This document shows, one piece after another, positions 41,203 to 54,842 of a stretch of DNA of 64,000 bases (position 1 is its first letter; each line of letters opens with the position of its first letter). The notes beneath the pieces are model-generated. The model searched no databases. It saw nothing but the letters and a program-made list of their open reading frames with translations, and was not told the DNA's origin. Source of the DNA: Antilocapra americana. Taxonomy: Eukaryota > Chordata > Mammalia > Artiodactyla > Antilocapridae. The stretch lies in NCBI GenBank assembly GCA_007570785.1, contig ML661885.1:14698338-14762337 (forward strand), given 5' to 3'. A program made the translations under genes and the position numbers.

Positions 41203-42039
41203 TGTTGAAATAAAGTAAGATTTTCTATATTAACAATTATGAAAGAATATGATTTCTTATAACATGTCCTCTGGGTTTCTCTGAGCAGGTTTGGAAAATA
41301 CCTTATTTCTGCCAAATAATGGCAGGGACATTTGTTTGAATTTGTCATTTGATATTTTTCAAATCTATATTTTCAAACCAACAGTTTGAAAAGGCAGTAG
41401 TTTGAAACATTTTAAAGGGTATGGCATTTTTATCTAGTCAGATCTCTTCAAAAATTAATTGCTAATTCTTGTGTTCTCTCTCACTGAGTAGACTTTTATT
41501 AACCCACCAGCATTCCTGAAAAGTGACATACTGATGTTTCTCCATGTGGAGCATGAGAAATGTCCACATCGCCTGATGCCTCAGGCTTAGCAGAATGAAC
41601 TCTTAACATTTGCACCCCTGCCTCCTTACTTCAGAATAGAAAAGCTTTTACAAAATTAACTGCTTGGAAGTACATCAGACTGTTTTACAAAAGCAGAACC
41701 CATTACTGTGGTCCTGTTAGACTTGGAAAGACTGTCTCTGAGAAATGACAATTGTAGTTTCCATTTGTAGCTGTTTTAGTTTTATAGCAATTAAAGATGG
41801 AGTTCCAGGTGGGACTTGTATTAGGGTTCTCTTTTTATACATAAGCTCTAAGGTAATTTAACTAGATCCTCAAAAAGATAACAAAAATACATTGATTGAT
41901 ATTTTAAAAACAAATATGTTGAGTGTCCTCTAATTTCTGCACATAGTTAAAAAAAATCTTTGTAGGAAGAACTAAGCAAAGTGAGGAACCTGATGACATG
42001 ATCATGCAGAAAGATGGGGTATCAAGGAAAGAGACAAAC
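41203..42039. other. Unique AT-rich sequence
   Basis: No gene seen. Confidence 0.4.
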
Positions 42040-42205
42040 ATTAATTGTCCACCATGATACTTTCCATGTTATCTGATTTCAGCCACACAATCCTGTGAGT
42101 TTGGTGCTCTTATACCTACTTTTGAGGATAAAAAACTAAAGCTGAGAGAGGTTAAGAAAAAAACCCAGGGCATTTACAAACCTCCAGTTCTGCTTTGAGT
42201 GACTC
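42040..42205 (-). repeat. MIR SINE, antisense
   Basis: 'ttatacctacttttgaggat' and 'ctgagagaggttaagaaaa' are reversed MIR core sequence. Confidence 0.62.
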
Positions 42206-42388
42206 CATCACCTGTGCTATCAAGACAGTGTAAATAATCCTTGAATAAAGAAAGAAAACTACAGTCAACAATCTGATCACAATATGTTTATGAAAAGCAT
42301 CCTGGATTCCTAGGACTAAGGTCCCATCCAGAGAATATGTATTTGATTTTCTATTCATGAGGAAGTACCATCTTTATACTCTAAGGAT

Positions 42389-42705
42389 TATTGTTATTTA
42401 GTCACTGAATTGTGTCTGAATCTTTGCGACCCCATGGACTGGTGCACACCAGGTTTCCCTATCCATCACCAGCTCCCAGAGCTTACTCAAACTCATGTCT
42501 ATAGAGTTGGTGATGCCATATACAACCATCTCATCTTCTGCCATCCCCTTCTCCTCCTGCCCTCAGTCTTTCCCAGCATCAGGCTCTTTTCTAATGAATT
42601 GGCTCTTCGCATCAGGTGGCCAGAGTATTGGAGCTTCATCTTCAGCAGCAGTCCTTTCAATGAATATTAGGATTGATTTCCTTTAGGATTAACCCAATGC
42701 TAGAG
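42389..42705 (-). mobile_element. BovB LINE 3' end, antisense
   Basis: Same 3' region as at 40886 ('ccatcaccagctcccagagc'). The 11-base duplication ACTCTAAGGAT at 42378-42388 and 42706-42716 gives exact borders. Confidence 0.95.
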
Positions 42706-42716
42706 ACTCTAAGGAT

Positions 42717-43724
42717 AGTTAACATATATTGTCCTCTCAAATTTCCAGGTGCCTTCAGTCCTAAGGTTAGCATCCCTGAGTTCCTTATTCAGATATGACC
42801 TGTTGAAAGCAAAGATAAAATCCTAGATTTTACATTTAACCAAGTTCAGCAGTGCATGACAGTCATGAAGAAATAGTTATTTTTTCCCCCACTGGAATTT
42901 TCTCAGTATGTGCAAGACTGGACAACAAAGAAATAGCAAATCTTGACTTTGTAGCCTTGAAACCAGCTCATAGGCCTAGCTCTAGCACCATGCTTTCTAG
43001 ATTCACATCATGTTTCACACCACATGCCAGTCCGTGTGTGCCTCAAGAGACAGAACTTTTTGAAGACAAGGATTAAACCTTTTAGTTTATTGTTTCCAGC
43101 TCCTACTTCAGTGACAAGAACATGATAGGTGTTCTTGAATGGTGGCTTGGGGAAAGAAAGGAGGGAAAGGAGGGAAAAAAGAGATTTGTTACAAATAGAT
43201 ATACTTTTGTAGCATTTAGTAGAAATACTGAAAATGTAAACTCCAAAACAGAGTAAAACTGTTTTAAAGTTACTTTGTATTTGTTAGAATTGTTACAACA
43301 CCTTGAATACATGAGGAGAATAGGGCTAGAGATTACTTTGCGTTGAATATCTAGATATGAGCCAGACTTGACTTTATTCACATGATTCAGAAAGAGAATG
43401 GGTTCAAACAGTCATCCATTTCAAGAAAACAGTTAATGTTCTGCTCCATGTGCACTGTTTTTGTGGAACACATTTACTGAAAAACTATTTTCCCGGTTGT
43501 TGAATTAGAACAGAACTGGTGCCATGAAACATAGTCCTTTCAAACCTGAATGTTCAATCTTTCTCATAAATTTTCTTAACAACACACTTTAGAGTTTATG
43601 ATTTTAAATTTGTAAGTTTTCTTCCAGCCTGAGATTTCTGAGACTCTTTGAGATTCTTCACTTTAAAAGAGCCGCTTGAATATCAGTCACATTTTAACCT
43701 GAACCCTGGGACCAATGATAATAG
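42717..43724. other. Unique AT-rich sequence
   Basis: No gene. A short MIR/L2-like 3' end may lie near 43090-43145. Confidence 0.4.
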
Positions 43725-43930
43725 CCAACACTATAATGAGCACTTATTCTCCCCTAGGCACTATTCTAACTTCTGAATGGATTAAGTCTCTTTGTCTTCA
43801 CAACAAGCCTAAGAGATTGGTGTATTTTTCTTACCATTTTAATAGGTGAGGGAACAGAGGCACAGACAGGAAGCATGCCCCAAGTCACATAGCTAATAAG
43901 TGAACAAGCTGGACTCTGAACCTATAGTAT
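43725..43930 (-). repeat. MIR SINE, antisense, near full length
   Basis: 'gaacagaggcacagacagga' and 'aagtcacatagctaataagt' are reversed MIR; the block order is intact. Confidence 0.75.
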
Positions 43931-45026
43931 AATTGTGTGGACTGACTCACTGCGCACGCTGCTCTAGTAAGGAGCAGTGTGGGGAAATGAAAGCATAGCA
44001 AGGAGATTGTATTCAATACTGGAAAGGTGGTACAGCCAAACTGAGCAGGCAACCAGAGCCAGCACCCACAGATTATTACTTATGAACTGCAACAGGGTTA
44101 GGTGACCCTTGAATGTATGAGTATGGCATGCTACATCCTCAGACTGTATGGCATGGATGATGGCAAATAAACCACTTTGATCCGCTTGGAAGGTTTATTT
44201 GTCATTTTTGTCTCAGCAAGTGTCTGTTTTGAGTCAATGTTTTGACTGCTTGTTGCTCGAGAATCCAATACTGAGAGACAAGTATTGGGTAAAAGGAAAG
44301 ATAGCTTTGCTGAGGAAGCCAGCAGTCCCAGGGAGAAAGTGGACTCATGTCCCAAAGAACCAACTCCCCCTTTGCTGATCAGGGGGTGAGAGCTTTTAAA
44401 GGGGAATTTCAGGGGTGCACAATGAAATTTGCAGGGCTGTGTATAGACTCTAGCAGCCTCAGGTCTTACAATCATCTTGAAATTAGTCATGCAGTGATCT
44501 GACTGGCATCATCTTGACTGTTTTCAATACAGTTCTCTTCAGTTCTAACGTCAGTTTGTTTCCAGTTTGAGTCCAGCTCTCAGAATTGTGTTAAGATAGA
44601 GCAGCTGATGTCATGATGGGGGTTTTGGTATCTACAAAGTAGCTCAAAAGATATGGATCAGAATATCTATAGCCTGTGAGAAGGAACTCAAGGTTCCTTG
44701 ACTCTGCTTAAAGGCTAAACTATTATTATTTTGTCTTGCTTGACTGCTTTCCATTGCTTCTGCATTTTGTCATTTCATTTCTCTGATTAAATTTATTCTT
44801 AGGCTAAAGAGTTTTCCACAGACAAAAGGCAGGTGGAGGGCATAGTGGGGAAGTATGCCCTGGAAAGACTGTTGTGTTACAGAAATGTATGGTGTGATAA
44901 GTGAGGGTGATGTGACTTACCACATGTGGACAGTAGTTAATAATACCATAGAACTGTAAATCTGAAAGTTGCTAAGAGATTTTCAAAATTTTCATCATAA
45001 GGAAAACAATCATAACAATGTATGAT
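43931..45026. other. Unique sequence
   Basis: No gene. A 119-codon minus-strand frame at 44131-44490 has no recognisable domain. Confidence 0.4.
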
Positions 45027-45241
45027 GTGAAAGTGTTAGTCAGTCATGTCCAACTCTTTGTGACCCCATGGACTGTGTAGCCCACCAGATTCCTCTGTCC
45101 ATGGAATTCTCCAGGCAAGAATTCTGAAGTGGGTAGCCATTCCCTTCTCCAGGAAGGGAATGATCCCAACTTAGGGATCAAACCTGCATCTCCTGCATTG
45201 TAGGTGGATTCTTTAAAGTCTGAGCCCCCAGGGATTCCCCC
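45027..45241 (-). mobile_element. Bov-tA SINE, antisense
   Basis: 'tgtccaactctttgtgaccc' to 'agtctgagcccccagggatt'. It carries a short internal duplication ('aggaagggaatgatccc'). Confidence 0.94.
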
Positions 45242-45307
45242 GGTGACTATAACTAGTCTTAGTATAGTGATCATTTCACAATATATACACAAATATCTAA
45301 TCATTAT

Positions 45308-45516
45308 ACTGTTAGTTGCTTAATCATGTCTGGATCTTTGTGACCCCAGGGACTGTAACCCACCAGGCTCCTCTGTCCATGGAATTCTCTAGGCAAGAAT
45401 ACCGGAGTGGGTTGCCATTCCCTTCTCTAGGGGATCTTCCCAACACAGGGATTGAACCAGGGACTCCTGCACTGCAGGCAGATTTTTTACCATCTGAGCT
45501 ACCAGGGAAGCCCTAG
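45308..45516 (-). mobile_element. Bov-tA SINE, antisense
   Basis: 'ggatctttgtgaccccaggg' to 'ccatctgagctaccagggaa'; full length. Confidence 0.95.
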
Positions 45517-45715
45517 TAAAGGTAATTTTTGTAAATTACAAAACAAAATATATATATTTGTTTATAATGTCAATGCTATAGTGTCTTTATTCTGTCCTCT
45601 AACAAAGTTGGATTATATCACTTCATTGAAAGTAAGGATTTTTCATCTTAAATTTCTTGTGGCACTCTGCATAATCCTCACTTGATGGTCATTGTTGGAT
45701 TATAAGTGGGGTCAA

Positions 45716-45899
45716 TAAGTGCTCAGTTGCTCGGTTGTGTCTGACTGTTTGTGACTCCGTGGACTGTAGCCCGCCAGGCTCCTTTGTCCATGGAATTCTT
45801 CAGGTGAGAATACTGGAGTGGGTTTCCATTCCCTTCTCCAGGGGATCTTCCCAACCCAGGGATCAAACCTGGTTCCCCTGTCTCTGTCTCCTGCATTGC
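45716..45899 (-). mobile_element. Bov-tA SINE, antisense, 5'-truncated
   Basis: 'gctcagttgctcggttgtgt' to 'ctctgtctcctgcattgca'; the tRNA-derived head beyond this is missing. Confidence 0.93.
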
Positions 45900-48589
45900 A
45901 ATTATTATCCAATTATCCAATTATTACGCTGTACACCCTGAATATAATGTTAATATGTCAATTATATCTAAACTTTAAAAAAGTTTGTGGTATGGAGAAA
46001 TTTCTAAAATATGCATATTTAACTTTTCAACATAGTACTTTCCTTTCAGTTGTTACATAAGTTAGAACAGTGGTTCCCATTGGTGGCCTGGTGGTGGTGA
46101 CACCTCATCCTACAGAGATAACTGTGTGTTCAGGACGTGACACTGTTGACACTTAGTATGTAGGGACTGAATCCTCAGCCCTCTGCCAGGCACCCAGCTG
46201 TCCCTCATAAGGAAGAAATGATTGGGTTGGAAAGCATATCTAATTACCTGAACATAGAACCTAACTGTTGACATATTTTTAATCCTAATCTCAATAAACA
46301 GTGAATTTGGGGGGAACATAACTGAAGTGTAAATCTAAAGATGACTGTACTTTCTTTTGCTCTGAATTTTACAGGAGATGTTCACCGTCTCTGCAGATCT
46401 CATCATTGATAATAACACTGCTGATGGTATTTGAGTTGCTAAGTAGGCACACTTAACAGACACTACATTCATGGTGACCATACAACTCAGTGCAGGCGTG
46501 CTACTGTTTCATTCCAGTTGTCTTGCTTGAACATCTACATTATGGAAACACAAATTATTCAATATAAATTAGTTTCCTTTTATCTTTTTTTATATTGCAC
46601 TTTTGTTCTTGTAATTCTTTTAGAGAATGAATGTGCAGGTAGTTACATCATGTATGAATTCCATTGCAATATAGTAAATGAGGCCACAGAAAATGATGTC
46701 TTGCAGAGGAGGTGTTGTGAGTGAGAGAACTGAAGATCCCTGACTTAATTTCCATTTGGAGCCATAAGCACCCGGAGTCATTCACTATATTGTTCAAAAT
46801 GTTATAGCCATTTTAACCATAGGTAACTTAATCACTTCAGAATTATCTCCTTTTTAAGTACCATGTGGTACAATTAAAAAATATCTATCCTCTTTTTCTG
46901 CTTTGTAATTTGTTTGAGTTTTGCTAAGTCCAAAAGCATTGCAAGAATGGAGGTATCTTCCTGAGGTGGTTCCCCTTATTCCTCATTTCCTGCTGCTTTC
47001 GTTGTTTTTCTTTTTTTCCCTCATCTCTGAAAGAACATTGAAACCAGAATGAAACTAATACCAGTGAGTAACAGGGCAAAGTTACTTATTTTAAGGGAAA
47101 AGCTCACTTTTCACCATGGTAACCAACCTGCCCGACAACAGATACACCACATGGTCCAAGAAACCTGAACCCTTTCAGAATGCGTTTCTACCAGTGCAGA
47201 ATGAGCTTTCATGTTAGTAGAGCAATGACTGGAATAAGGTGGCACCTGAGGTTGATTTGGGTCAAATGAGCCCTTTGATATCTTGTAAGATTTTTCTTTC
47301 AGTTTGCAAGAGGTAACACTAGCATTTTATTTTTAAAAAATGCTTAATGAAAGTGAACCATATGCTATGAACACAAGGTAAATGCATTCTCTCAAGTCCT
47401 AGAAACGGCACATTTCCATTTCCTTTGAGTGTAATGACTAAGAAAAAACCCTGAGATTTCATCTTCCTTCTATTTCTCAGGCTGTGTATTGGATATGTAT
47501 TTGTAGCTGCCTACATACTCAAGTGAAAACAAAAACAAAAGTTGAAAGTCAACGCTGAGCATACCATGCCCATAACCCTGCTCTTTTTTTTTATTCATTA
47601 TGGTAGCTAAAACCTTTCGTTTTGACTTAAATGTATGATATTTGACAAGGGACAAATACAGCAAAGGAAGAGGAAAGCCTTTTTAAATATGCATCACTTG
47701 GGAAGGGTAAAAATGAAACTGTTTCTTTCAACTTTTAAATATCTTTTTGCCTTTTTTGCTTGGAAGCACCTTTTGTTCTGTAAGCTCTTTGCAATTAACA
47801 TCTTTGATGATCCCTTCTAACCATAGTACTTCCTAACTCTACTTTCCCAATGCTAGGACACTTTAAATCCAGTTCTAGTCCTGTAGACATGAAGTAGGTT
47901 CCTGAAGGCTCTGGGTAACTTCAAATACAATGAATCACATAATCAGTGATTTCTATAGCCAGATACTGATCTGTTTGCTTTAGGGCATCCAATGGTATAT
48001 TAGTGGGTTTGAAGCCAAAGTTTTCTTTACAGTTACAAACATCAACTTACAATACATTGATAGTCTGGAGTTGAGCTGTAAAAGAAGCTTCTTTCCAAGC
48101 TTACTTGGAACTGTAATAGAAATTAAATATGTCACTGACTATGGAAGTAGAAATTATTCTAGAAATCCTAATGGCAAAACCATAGGATCCTGTCATATGT
48201 TTAGTCATCAGTGAAAAGTTAGGAGTTAAGTTTCTGTTTCTCAGTCCAATTCCTCCTCCTCCTTCTCAAATGTTTCTGTTTGCATAGACTTGAATTCACA
48301 AGATTTTAAGGAGAGGATGCAAGGAAGATAAGATTTTTACACACAATGGAAAAAAGTCACTGAAGGGCAATCAGACCAGATTCTCAGTGTATTGAGAATA
48401 TATGAAGATCAGAGTCGTATTTCATTCAACTTTGGATCTCTTGCATGTAGCATGGGGCTTAGTAGACACTCAGTAGATACTTGGTGAAATAAAATTATTT
48501 GGCTTATTACTTTATGTGAAGCTTTCCCTATTATAATGTTAGCCTTTTGAATTATAAGAATAGTTTCACTGAGAATAATCTTACATAAG
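45900..48589. other. Unique AT-rich sequence, 2.7 kb
   Basis: No gene or SINE is visible. A MIR/L2-like 3' end may lie at 48425-48490 ('cagtagatacttggtgaaat'). Confidence 0.45.
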
Positions 48590-48598
48590 CTTATATAA

Positions 48599-48871
48599 TT
48601 ACTGCTACTGCTAAGTTGCTTCAGTCATGTCCGATTCTGTGCGACCTCATAGACGGCAGCCCACCAGGCTCCTCTGTCTCTGGGATTCTCCAGGCAAGAA
48701 CACTGGAGTGGGTTGCCATTTCCTTCTCCAATGCATGAAAGTGAAAAGTGAAAGTGAAGTCGCTCAGTCGTGTCCGACTCTCAGTGACCCCATAGACTGC
48801 AGCCTACCAGGCTCCTCCATCCATGGGATTTTCCAGGCAAGAGTACTGGAATGGGTTGCCATTGCCTTCCC
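48599..48871 (-). mobile_element. BOV-A2 SINE dimer, antisense
   Basis: Two reversed monomers joined by 'gcatgaaagtgaaaagtgaa', flanked by CTTATATAA at 48590-48598 and 48872-48880. The sequence is close to consensus, so it is probably young. Confidence 0.96.
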
Positions 48872-48880
48872 CTTATATAA

Positions 48881-51800
48881 CTAAGAACTAGATAATCTCT
48901 TTAAATGAATATTTAGCTACATCAAAGTATACATTCAAAACTTAAAGCATAAGAAATTTACATTTTGGCTTTAGAGATTCACATTATTATTGAATTATGC
49001 TGTGTCCATCTGCTCAAGTACTGGATATATTTAGGGTGTAGTGAGCCAAAATGAAAGATTCAATGGATTATTCATCTGCTCATACTCTGATACATAGGAA
49101 CCTTCTGATTTGTAAAATTTACCCCAAACTCATCTTCTCTTTCTGTTTCATGATAAAGAAATTATAAAATGCATGTTTGGGTTGAGAATGACTTTGTGAT
49201 TTTCTACTTCACTCTGAAAGAGAGGAAATGGAGCTAATAATAGAGTGAAAACTTGTTTTGATGCTGAATTTAAGAATGACTTTTTTCTCTAACACTAATA
49301 TTGCAAATTTTGTATATATATTTAATTTATATGTATATGTATATATATATATATATAGTGTAAATGGTTCATTTCTAGATTCATGGTATACCTAAAATTG
49401 TGGCAATCATTAAGTGTATTTACAAATATTTCTTTCAAATGATGCATGGCTATATCACTTGCATTGGCCATTGAGATTTGAATACTGAAGTGGGTATCAC
49501 TTCTGGACAGGCAAAGATACAATATGCACTTAGCAAATTTCCTTTTTTATCCTGTCTTGATTAATATGGAAGTGTATATTTCAATGGGTCTTACATCAAT
49601 CAGAGTCTCTCAGTGACCCTGTTATGTAGAACACCCCCTCAAGATACATGTTAATCACATGTGATGAAAATGAGCGACTTTTATGTATTCAGCATCTGAT
49701 ATTTTGGTGTTTTTGTTTTCACTTGTTTTTGTTATAGCATCATAACCTAACATAACTGGATATTACTAAGGCTAAAATACCCATCCAGGTTATTTTTGCT
49801 TTGTACCCCTGAAGAAAAGTGCAAGTATTGGGTATAAGCATCTGTAAAGAGAATCTGAGGGAATAAAAATAAAGGATTTTAAAATCTGAGCTACTTTGAA
49901 ATGTATAGACTTTTAGGCTCTTTTTTTTTTTTTTTGTAAAGTTGTCAAAAGAGAAAATAACACATACAAAGACGTTTTCTTTGATTACATTGAGTATTTG
50001 GCATCCTTGATAGTTGGTGGTTATAATTTAAACTAGAAAATAACAACTACTATATTTAGAATTCATAGTTGTTTGTAGACATCTTTTAAAGTTTGTATAA
50101 TATTTACATTTAGAAAGATACACTGAGCCCTAAACATCTGTGTAGAGAGAAGTATTTTGACTTATGGGAAGAGTTTGATTAAATTCCTTGTATTCTCAGT
50201 ATAAACTGGTTTTGGTCTAGGAAAGAACTAATGTATTAGATCTTATTCTTGGCTAAGGAAAAGGCCAAAGAAAATGGCTCTGGGGTCTTAGTGAATAAAG
50301 AGAAAGATGTTAAAAATTCAGTTCAGCAGAAAAAAAGATAGGTGAAGAATGGATCACTTCTTTCCTCTCCTATTTTTGTTTTAATTCCTGGGTAACTCCA
50401 GGAAAAGAGTTGAGAGTGATGTGAGGTCAGGATTATACTGTGACAACTTTCTTGTCTTGATGATGTGAGGTGTAGCACCCTGGGGCTTAGGGACCATTCA
50501 GGGTCTGAGTGAATTTCCAATAACCCCTTCTTGATCTGGAGCCATAATTGGTTTCCATGGTTGAATTGAGTATGTGGTGATCAATTGTGAAGACTGTTGT
50601 TAGGGCACCTAAAATGATTGAATCTGCTAGGTTATAGTTAATTTCATAAATATTGAATGAGCCACAGTCTGCCAAATGGCTTTGCTTAGTTTATTGGACT
50701 CACAGGAAGCACATGGAAACTTTTTCTTTTTTCAGATTGAAAGGAAAAGAAAAGCTCTGTGTTAATCACTAGGTCTCAGTGAAGGTTGTTTTACTTATCT
50801 CTACTCAACAGTAATTAACTGAACAAGGTATTATACTAGATACTGTAGGGGATAGAAAGATGAATAAAATTAGCCTCAATTTCAAGGAATTTAGAATCTA
50901 GCAGGAAATTATAATCTAGTTATATGCCTCATCTTGATATTGCCTATGACTCAGCTCCATTGATATTTATGAGAACCTTCAAAGAATTTGGAAGTGGAAA
51001 TAAGAAGATAAAACAGGTTCTTTATTAAAAATTTATGCTGTTTTCAATTTGAAAAGTTAAAAATCCAACTCTACCACTAGAATCAAAGCAAATTGGTTGC
51101 TTAACCCTGCTACCCACCATCTTTCAAATGTGCATTCACCATATTCTCTGTTCTAGATTGACAAAAGTAATCAGGCAGAGAATATTTTAAACTGCTTTTG
51201 TCTGTGATGAATAGTCTTGGAGATACAGCTGGTGAGATACCCAAAGTGACACCTTGGGTAGATTCTGATGGTTATGGAATCAAAGTGGAGTATTTGATTT
51301 TTGTGGCATAGCCTAGAATTTTCTTTTGGTAATGATCAAAATTGGTAGATAAATGTGTCAGTAGAAAAGTTATTCAGAATTCAGCAAGCTAGATGCTCTC
51401 AATATGGTGAGACTTTTGCTTGACTCAGCAATTCCAACTAAGGAAACACAGGTTGCAGTAACAGAATCCAGAAGCCCTCCATCCCTGCCCTGAAGATTAC
51501 TTATGAAAGTTCAGTCAATTTATTTTTTTTAAATTTTTTAAAGTTAAAGCATTTGAATAGTTTTGAATATGATAGCAGACTAGAAGCAGCAAATTAGGTT
51601 AGAAGAAAGTTTCCTCAGTGTACTGATATTAGTTGGGAGTGATGGTTGACAAACACCTGGCAACAGAAGAGGGAAAAACTTAAAAGCTGATCCAAAGACA
51701 AAAGATTCAGCCACCTGGAGCCATTTAGTGGAAGGAATTGTTCATAGTTCAGCAGCCCCTGAGGGTGCTGCCATTTTAGAGGTAATTGCGATCTGATTCT

Positions 51801-52146
51801 CTCACTGTCCAGGTGAAACATCAACCTCTTCCCAATAGCATCAGCTCTGCACTCCTTCATAGAGCCTTTTGTGTGCTGGCCTGTCCTGTCCTTCCCACCA
51901 TCATTTCCACCCACTTTGCCCTAGCCCTTAACTTCTTCACATGATCACCTTCAAATAGATCATTATCTCTGGACCTTCTGGCTTCTTCTTCCTGAAGTCC
52001 TTCTTGCTATTTCTACTCATGTTTTAATTCTTACCCAAGTCTCTGATACTTGTAGAGTGAGTTAAGTGGCCTGCCATGTTGGGTTCCCATCATATTCTGT
52101 ATCCCACTCTACATTCTAAGGTAATAGCTTATTTAATGGTCTTGAG
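48881..52146. other. Largely unique AT-rich sequence, 3.3 kb
   Basis: No gene. A (TA)n-rich tract is at 49308-49358, a T15 run near 49921 and an L2-like fragment at 50822-50925 ('gatactgtaggggatagaa'). Confidence 0.45.
49308..49358. repeat. (TA)n-rich simple repeat
   Basis: Alternating TA/TG units, about 50 bases, including an uninterrupted TA run of about 18 bases. Confidence 0.85.
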
Positions 52147-52358
52147 CAGGGTTTGGCCAATGATGGCCCATGGACGAAATCCAGCTTCCACCTATTTCTA
52201 TGAAACAAAATGGTATTGGAACTCAGCCATGCTTATTTCTGTACTCCTTTCACACTATAATGGCACAACTGAGTAGTTGAGATAGATACTTTTATGTCCC
52301 ACAAAACAAGCAAAAATTACTGTCTGGAATTTTATAGAAAATGTTTGCTGACTCGGTC
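52147..52358 (-). mobile_element. hAT-Charlie-type non-autonomous element, second copy
   Basis: 'cagggtttggccaatgatgg' and 'gaaaatgtttgctgactcgg' are the two ends of the same family as the split copy at 32108, in the opposite orientation. Confidence 0.72.
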
Positions 52359-52389
52359 AGTCTCAAGAATAAGCAACGCATTTACCTTG

Positions 52390-52465
52390 TTCATCACTGA
52401 ATCTCTAATATTTGGCACAGTGTTTGCCCAAAGTAGATGTTCCATACATCTTGAAGGAATAAATT
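52390..52465 (+). repeat. L2 LINE 3' end
   Basis: 'tggcacagtgtttgcccaaa' and 'cttgaaggaataaat' match the L2/MIR terminal region. Confidence 0.55.
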
Positions 52466-52489
52466 AAATATAAATACAAGGAAAATTGA

Positions 52490-52640
52490 AAATAATTATT
52501 TGACATCTTTTATGTGCTAGGTGCTGTCTTAGGTGCTTTACTCATATGCTCGTGTGATCTTCACAGTGACCCTGTGAGGCAGAGGCCATTATACCCAATT
52601 TGCAACTGAGATACTGAAGTTAAGGGTGGATAAATGATTT
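52490..52640 (-). repeat. MIR SINE, antisense
   Basis: 'atgtgctaggtgctgtctta' and 'gaccctgtgaggcagaggcc' match the reversed MIR 3' half. Confidence 0.68.
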
Positions 52641-52714
52641 TTGTAAATGGTAAAAATGGATTACCTGGAGACTTACTCAGGCTTTCCTTGTAGTAAGGTG
52701 CTCTTTTTAATGCA

Positions 52715-53010
52715 GAGAGATTGAGTATACCATGGTGGTTAAGAGAAGGATCTGACACTAGGGTGCCCGATTTCAATCCTGGCTCTGCCATTTACAGCTT
52801 CCATGACCGGAAGTCACTGAATTGCTCTGAGGCTAAATTTCCACAGATCTAGCATGGCCTTTATCTCTGCAGCTAATAAATGAGATGATTTCAACATCTC
52901 GTTTAAGTGTTGTGAAATTTAAATGAGATATTATGCACGAGTTTCTTTTAGGTGCTTGGTACATTGTAAGCATTCAAGAGATGTTAATCTTTGTTATTAC
53001 AGAAGGTGCA
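52715..53010 (+). repeat. MIR SINE, sense, near full length
   Basis: 'tggtggttaagagaaggatc', 'caatcctggctctgccattt' and 'gctaataaatgagatgattt' lie in MIR order, ending at 'gtaagcattcaagagatgtt'. Confidence 0.75.
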
Positions 53011-53160
53011 ATCATTGCTAACAGCCTAGAATTTTGAAGAACTTATGTTCTGTTTATAACTTACATTTACCTAATTTCAAAGAGAATTTTCAGTGGTATT
53101 TTGCTTTGTGTTCTGCATATATTCTGCAAAGATAAGAAAGTGGTTCATGATATAGCTTTT

Positions 53161-53246
53161 TATTGGGTTGGCCAAAAATGTCATTTGGGTTTTTATATAC
53201 CATCACAGAGAAAAGTCTGAACGACCTTTTTGGCCAACCCACTGTA
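53161..53246. mobile_element. Mariner-derived palindromic MITE (copy 2)
   Basis: 'tattgggttggccaaaaatg' and 'ctttttggccaacccactgt' form the inverted arms, with TA at both ends. The middle has diverged. Confidence 0.88.
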
Positions 53247-54834
53247 TTGTATTTTCTGTGTTGACCTAAAGAACTCAGCTACTGTTGCCATTGATATTCA
53301 CTATGCCTAATTTTTGGAATTTTCCAAATATCATATACGTGGTATCAAAATCTGATGCCTGGATCAGCATGTGGTTTACCTCCTAAGGATTTTCTGCTGA
53401 TGTTATTGCCTGTACTACTGGCCCCAGTGTTGTGGGAGTGTTGCCATGCAGCCAACTTATTCCCATTTGTATGTTGTCTGAAGCTGGCATGGTTTTTTTT
53501 TTTTTTTTTTTTTTATAAATGAGAGTATTGGGCTACTGCATTAAAAATGTGCAAGTGTAGAATCTACTTACAGTTTGGGGTTTTGTTTTTGTTTTGTTCT
53601 AGCTAAAGCATCTATATGTCATCAGGGCACAATAAAAAAGTTTCATAAAATTTTTTTAAAAACAAAAATCTACTACTCAATGAAAATTTCCTTGCAATAT
53701 AGAAATTGACTTTGTAGTCTTTCTTTAAATCTGTCCCAGCTTCTTGAAAGTTAACCCTTACAGAGAGACTATTTTCTTCATCAAGTCATTGTCAGGAAAA
53801 ACTTTATTGGTTGGATCAGCTCTAATGATATGGTTAAGACTGTTCTGACCTCATGAGAATATTAAGGTCATGAATCCAAGGTTCTAAAATTTGTCATTAA
53901 TTTAGAACTACTGGAGCTAGCAAGTAGGCTCCAAGTCACAAATACTAAAAAAGGAATAAAGATCATATGTTCTAGTTACAACAAATCCTGTGTCTTGGTC
54001 TTAATATTGTATTACTACCTATAAAAAGAAAAAGTATCAGCATATCGCTAATTATCCTTTATATACTTTAGTTGACAAATTAAGAGCATTTCATTAAGTG
54101 TTCTCTTAATCATAATTTTATCTCTCAGTAGGAATCGATGTACTTGAATTTCACCATGTGTGTCAATTACATTGGCCTTATATTTGCCAGGAAAGGATTC
54201 TTTTTAATCAGCATTCTTCTTCATGAAGTGATCCTAAGGATAAAACTTTGATAATTAAGTTGTTAATATACATTCCAGTGGAGAGTATAAAAAAACACAA
54301 TTATAAGACCTCTATCCATTAGCATTTGCCTCTAATGATTTAGAGCAAGGGGAGGATTGTGAACCATGTGGGTTTGGAAAAGGAGGCAGAATTAGAGGCG
54401 TGGACTTTTCAACAAATGGTAATGTAGGAAGTGGCGGTTATAAATGTTCTTAGCTACTTTTTGGTGGTGATATTGCAGTGATGAATTAAACTTCTCCAGG
54501 TTGAAAATCTAACCACTTACGTATGGAGTTGAAGACTCAACCCTACACTGACTGCTAGATAGCAGTTTGACTCATTATCACTTGATTGATGACTTAACTT
54601 CCACTGATAAATGTTTAAAGGCAAATGCTCAGGCATGCTACCAAATACTGGAAACATGACTATTATCCTCTCAAGGCAAATCTTAACTCCTGAAATATGT
54701 TGGTTTCTTGACTTGGATAGCTTGAAATCTGCTTTGGTGTAGAACATGCTAACATAGAAACAGTTTGTTGAGAGTGGTAACAATCCTAAACGATGTTGGT
54801 AGACAACTAACGAGGAAAAGGAGTCGTGAACTGA
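53247..54834. other. Unique AT-rich sequence
   Basis: No gene. A T-run of about 24 bases is at 53491-53514. Confidence 0.45.
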
Positions 54835-54842
54835 AGCGCCAC

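Noticed and set aside
49308..49358. CRISPR-like or satellite array
   Set aside because: It is a plain TA/TG simple repeat with no spacer structure. No CRISPR array exists anywhere in the window.
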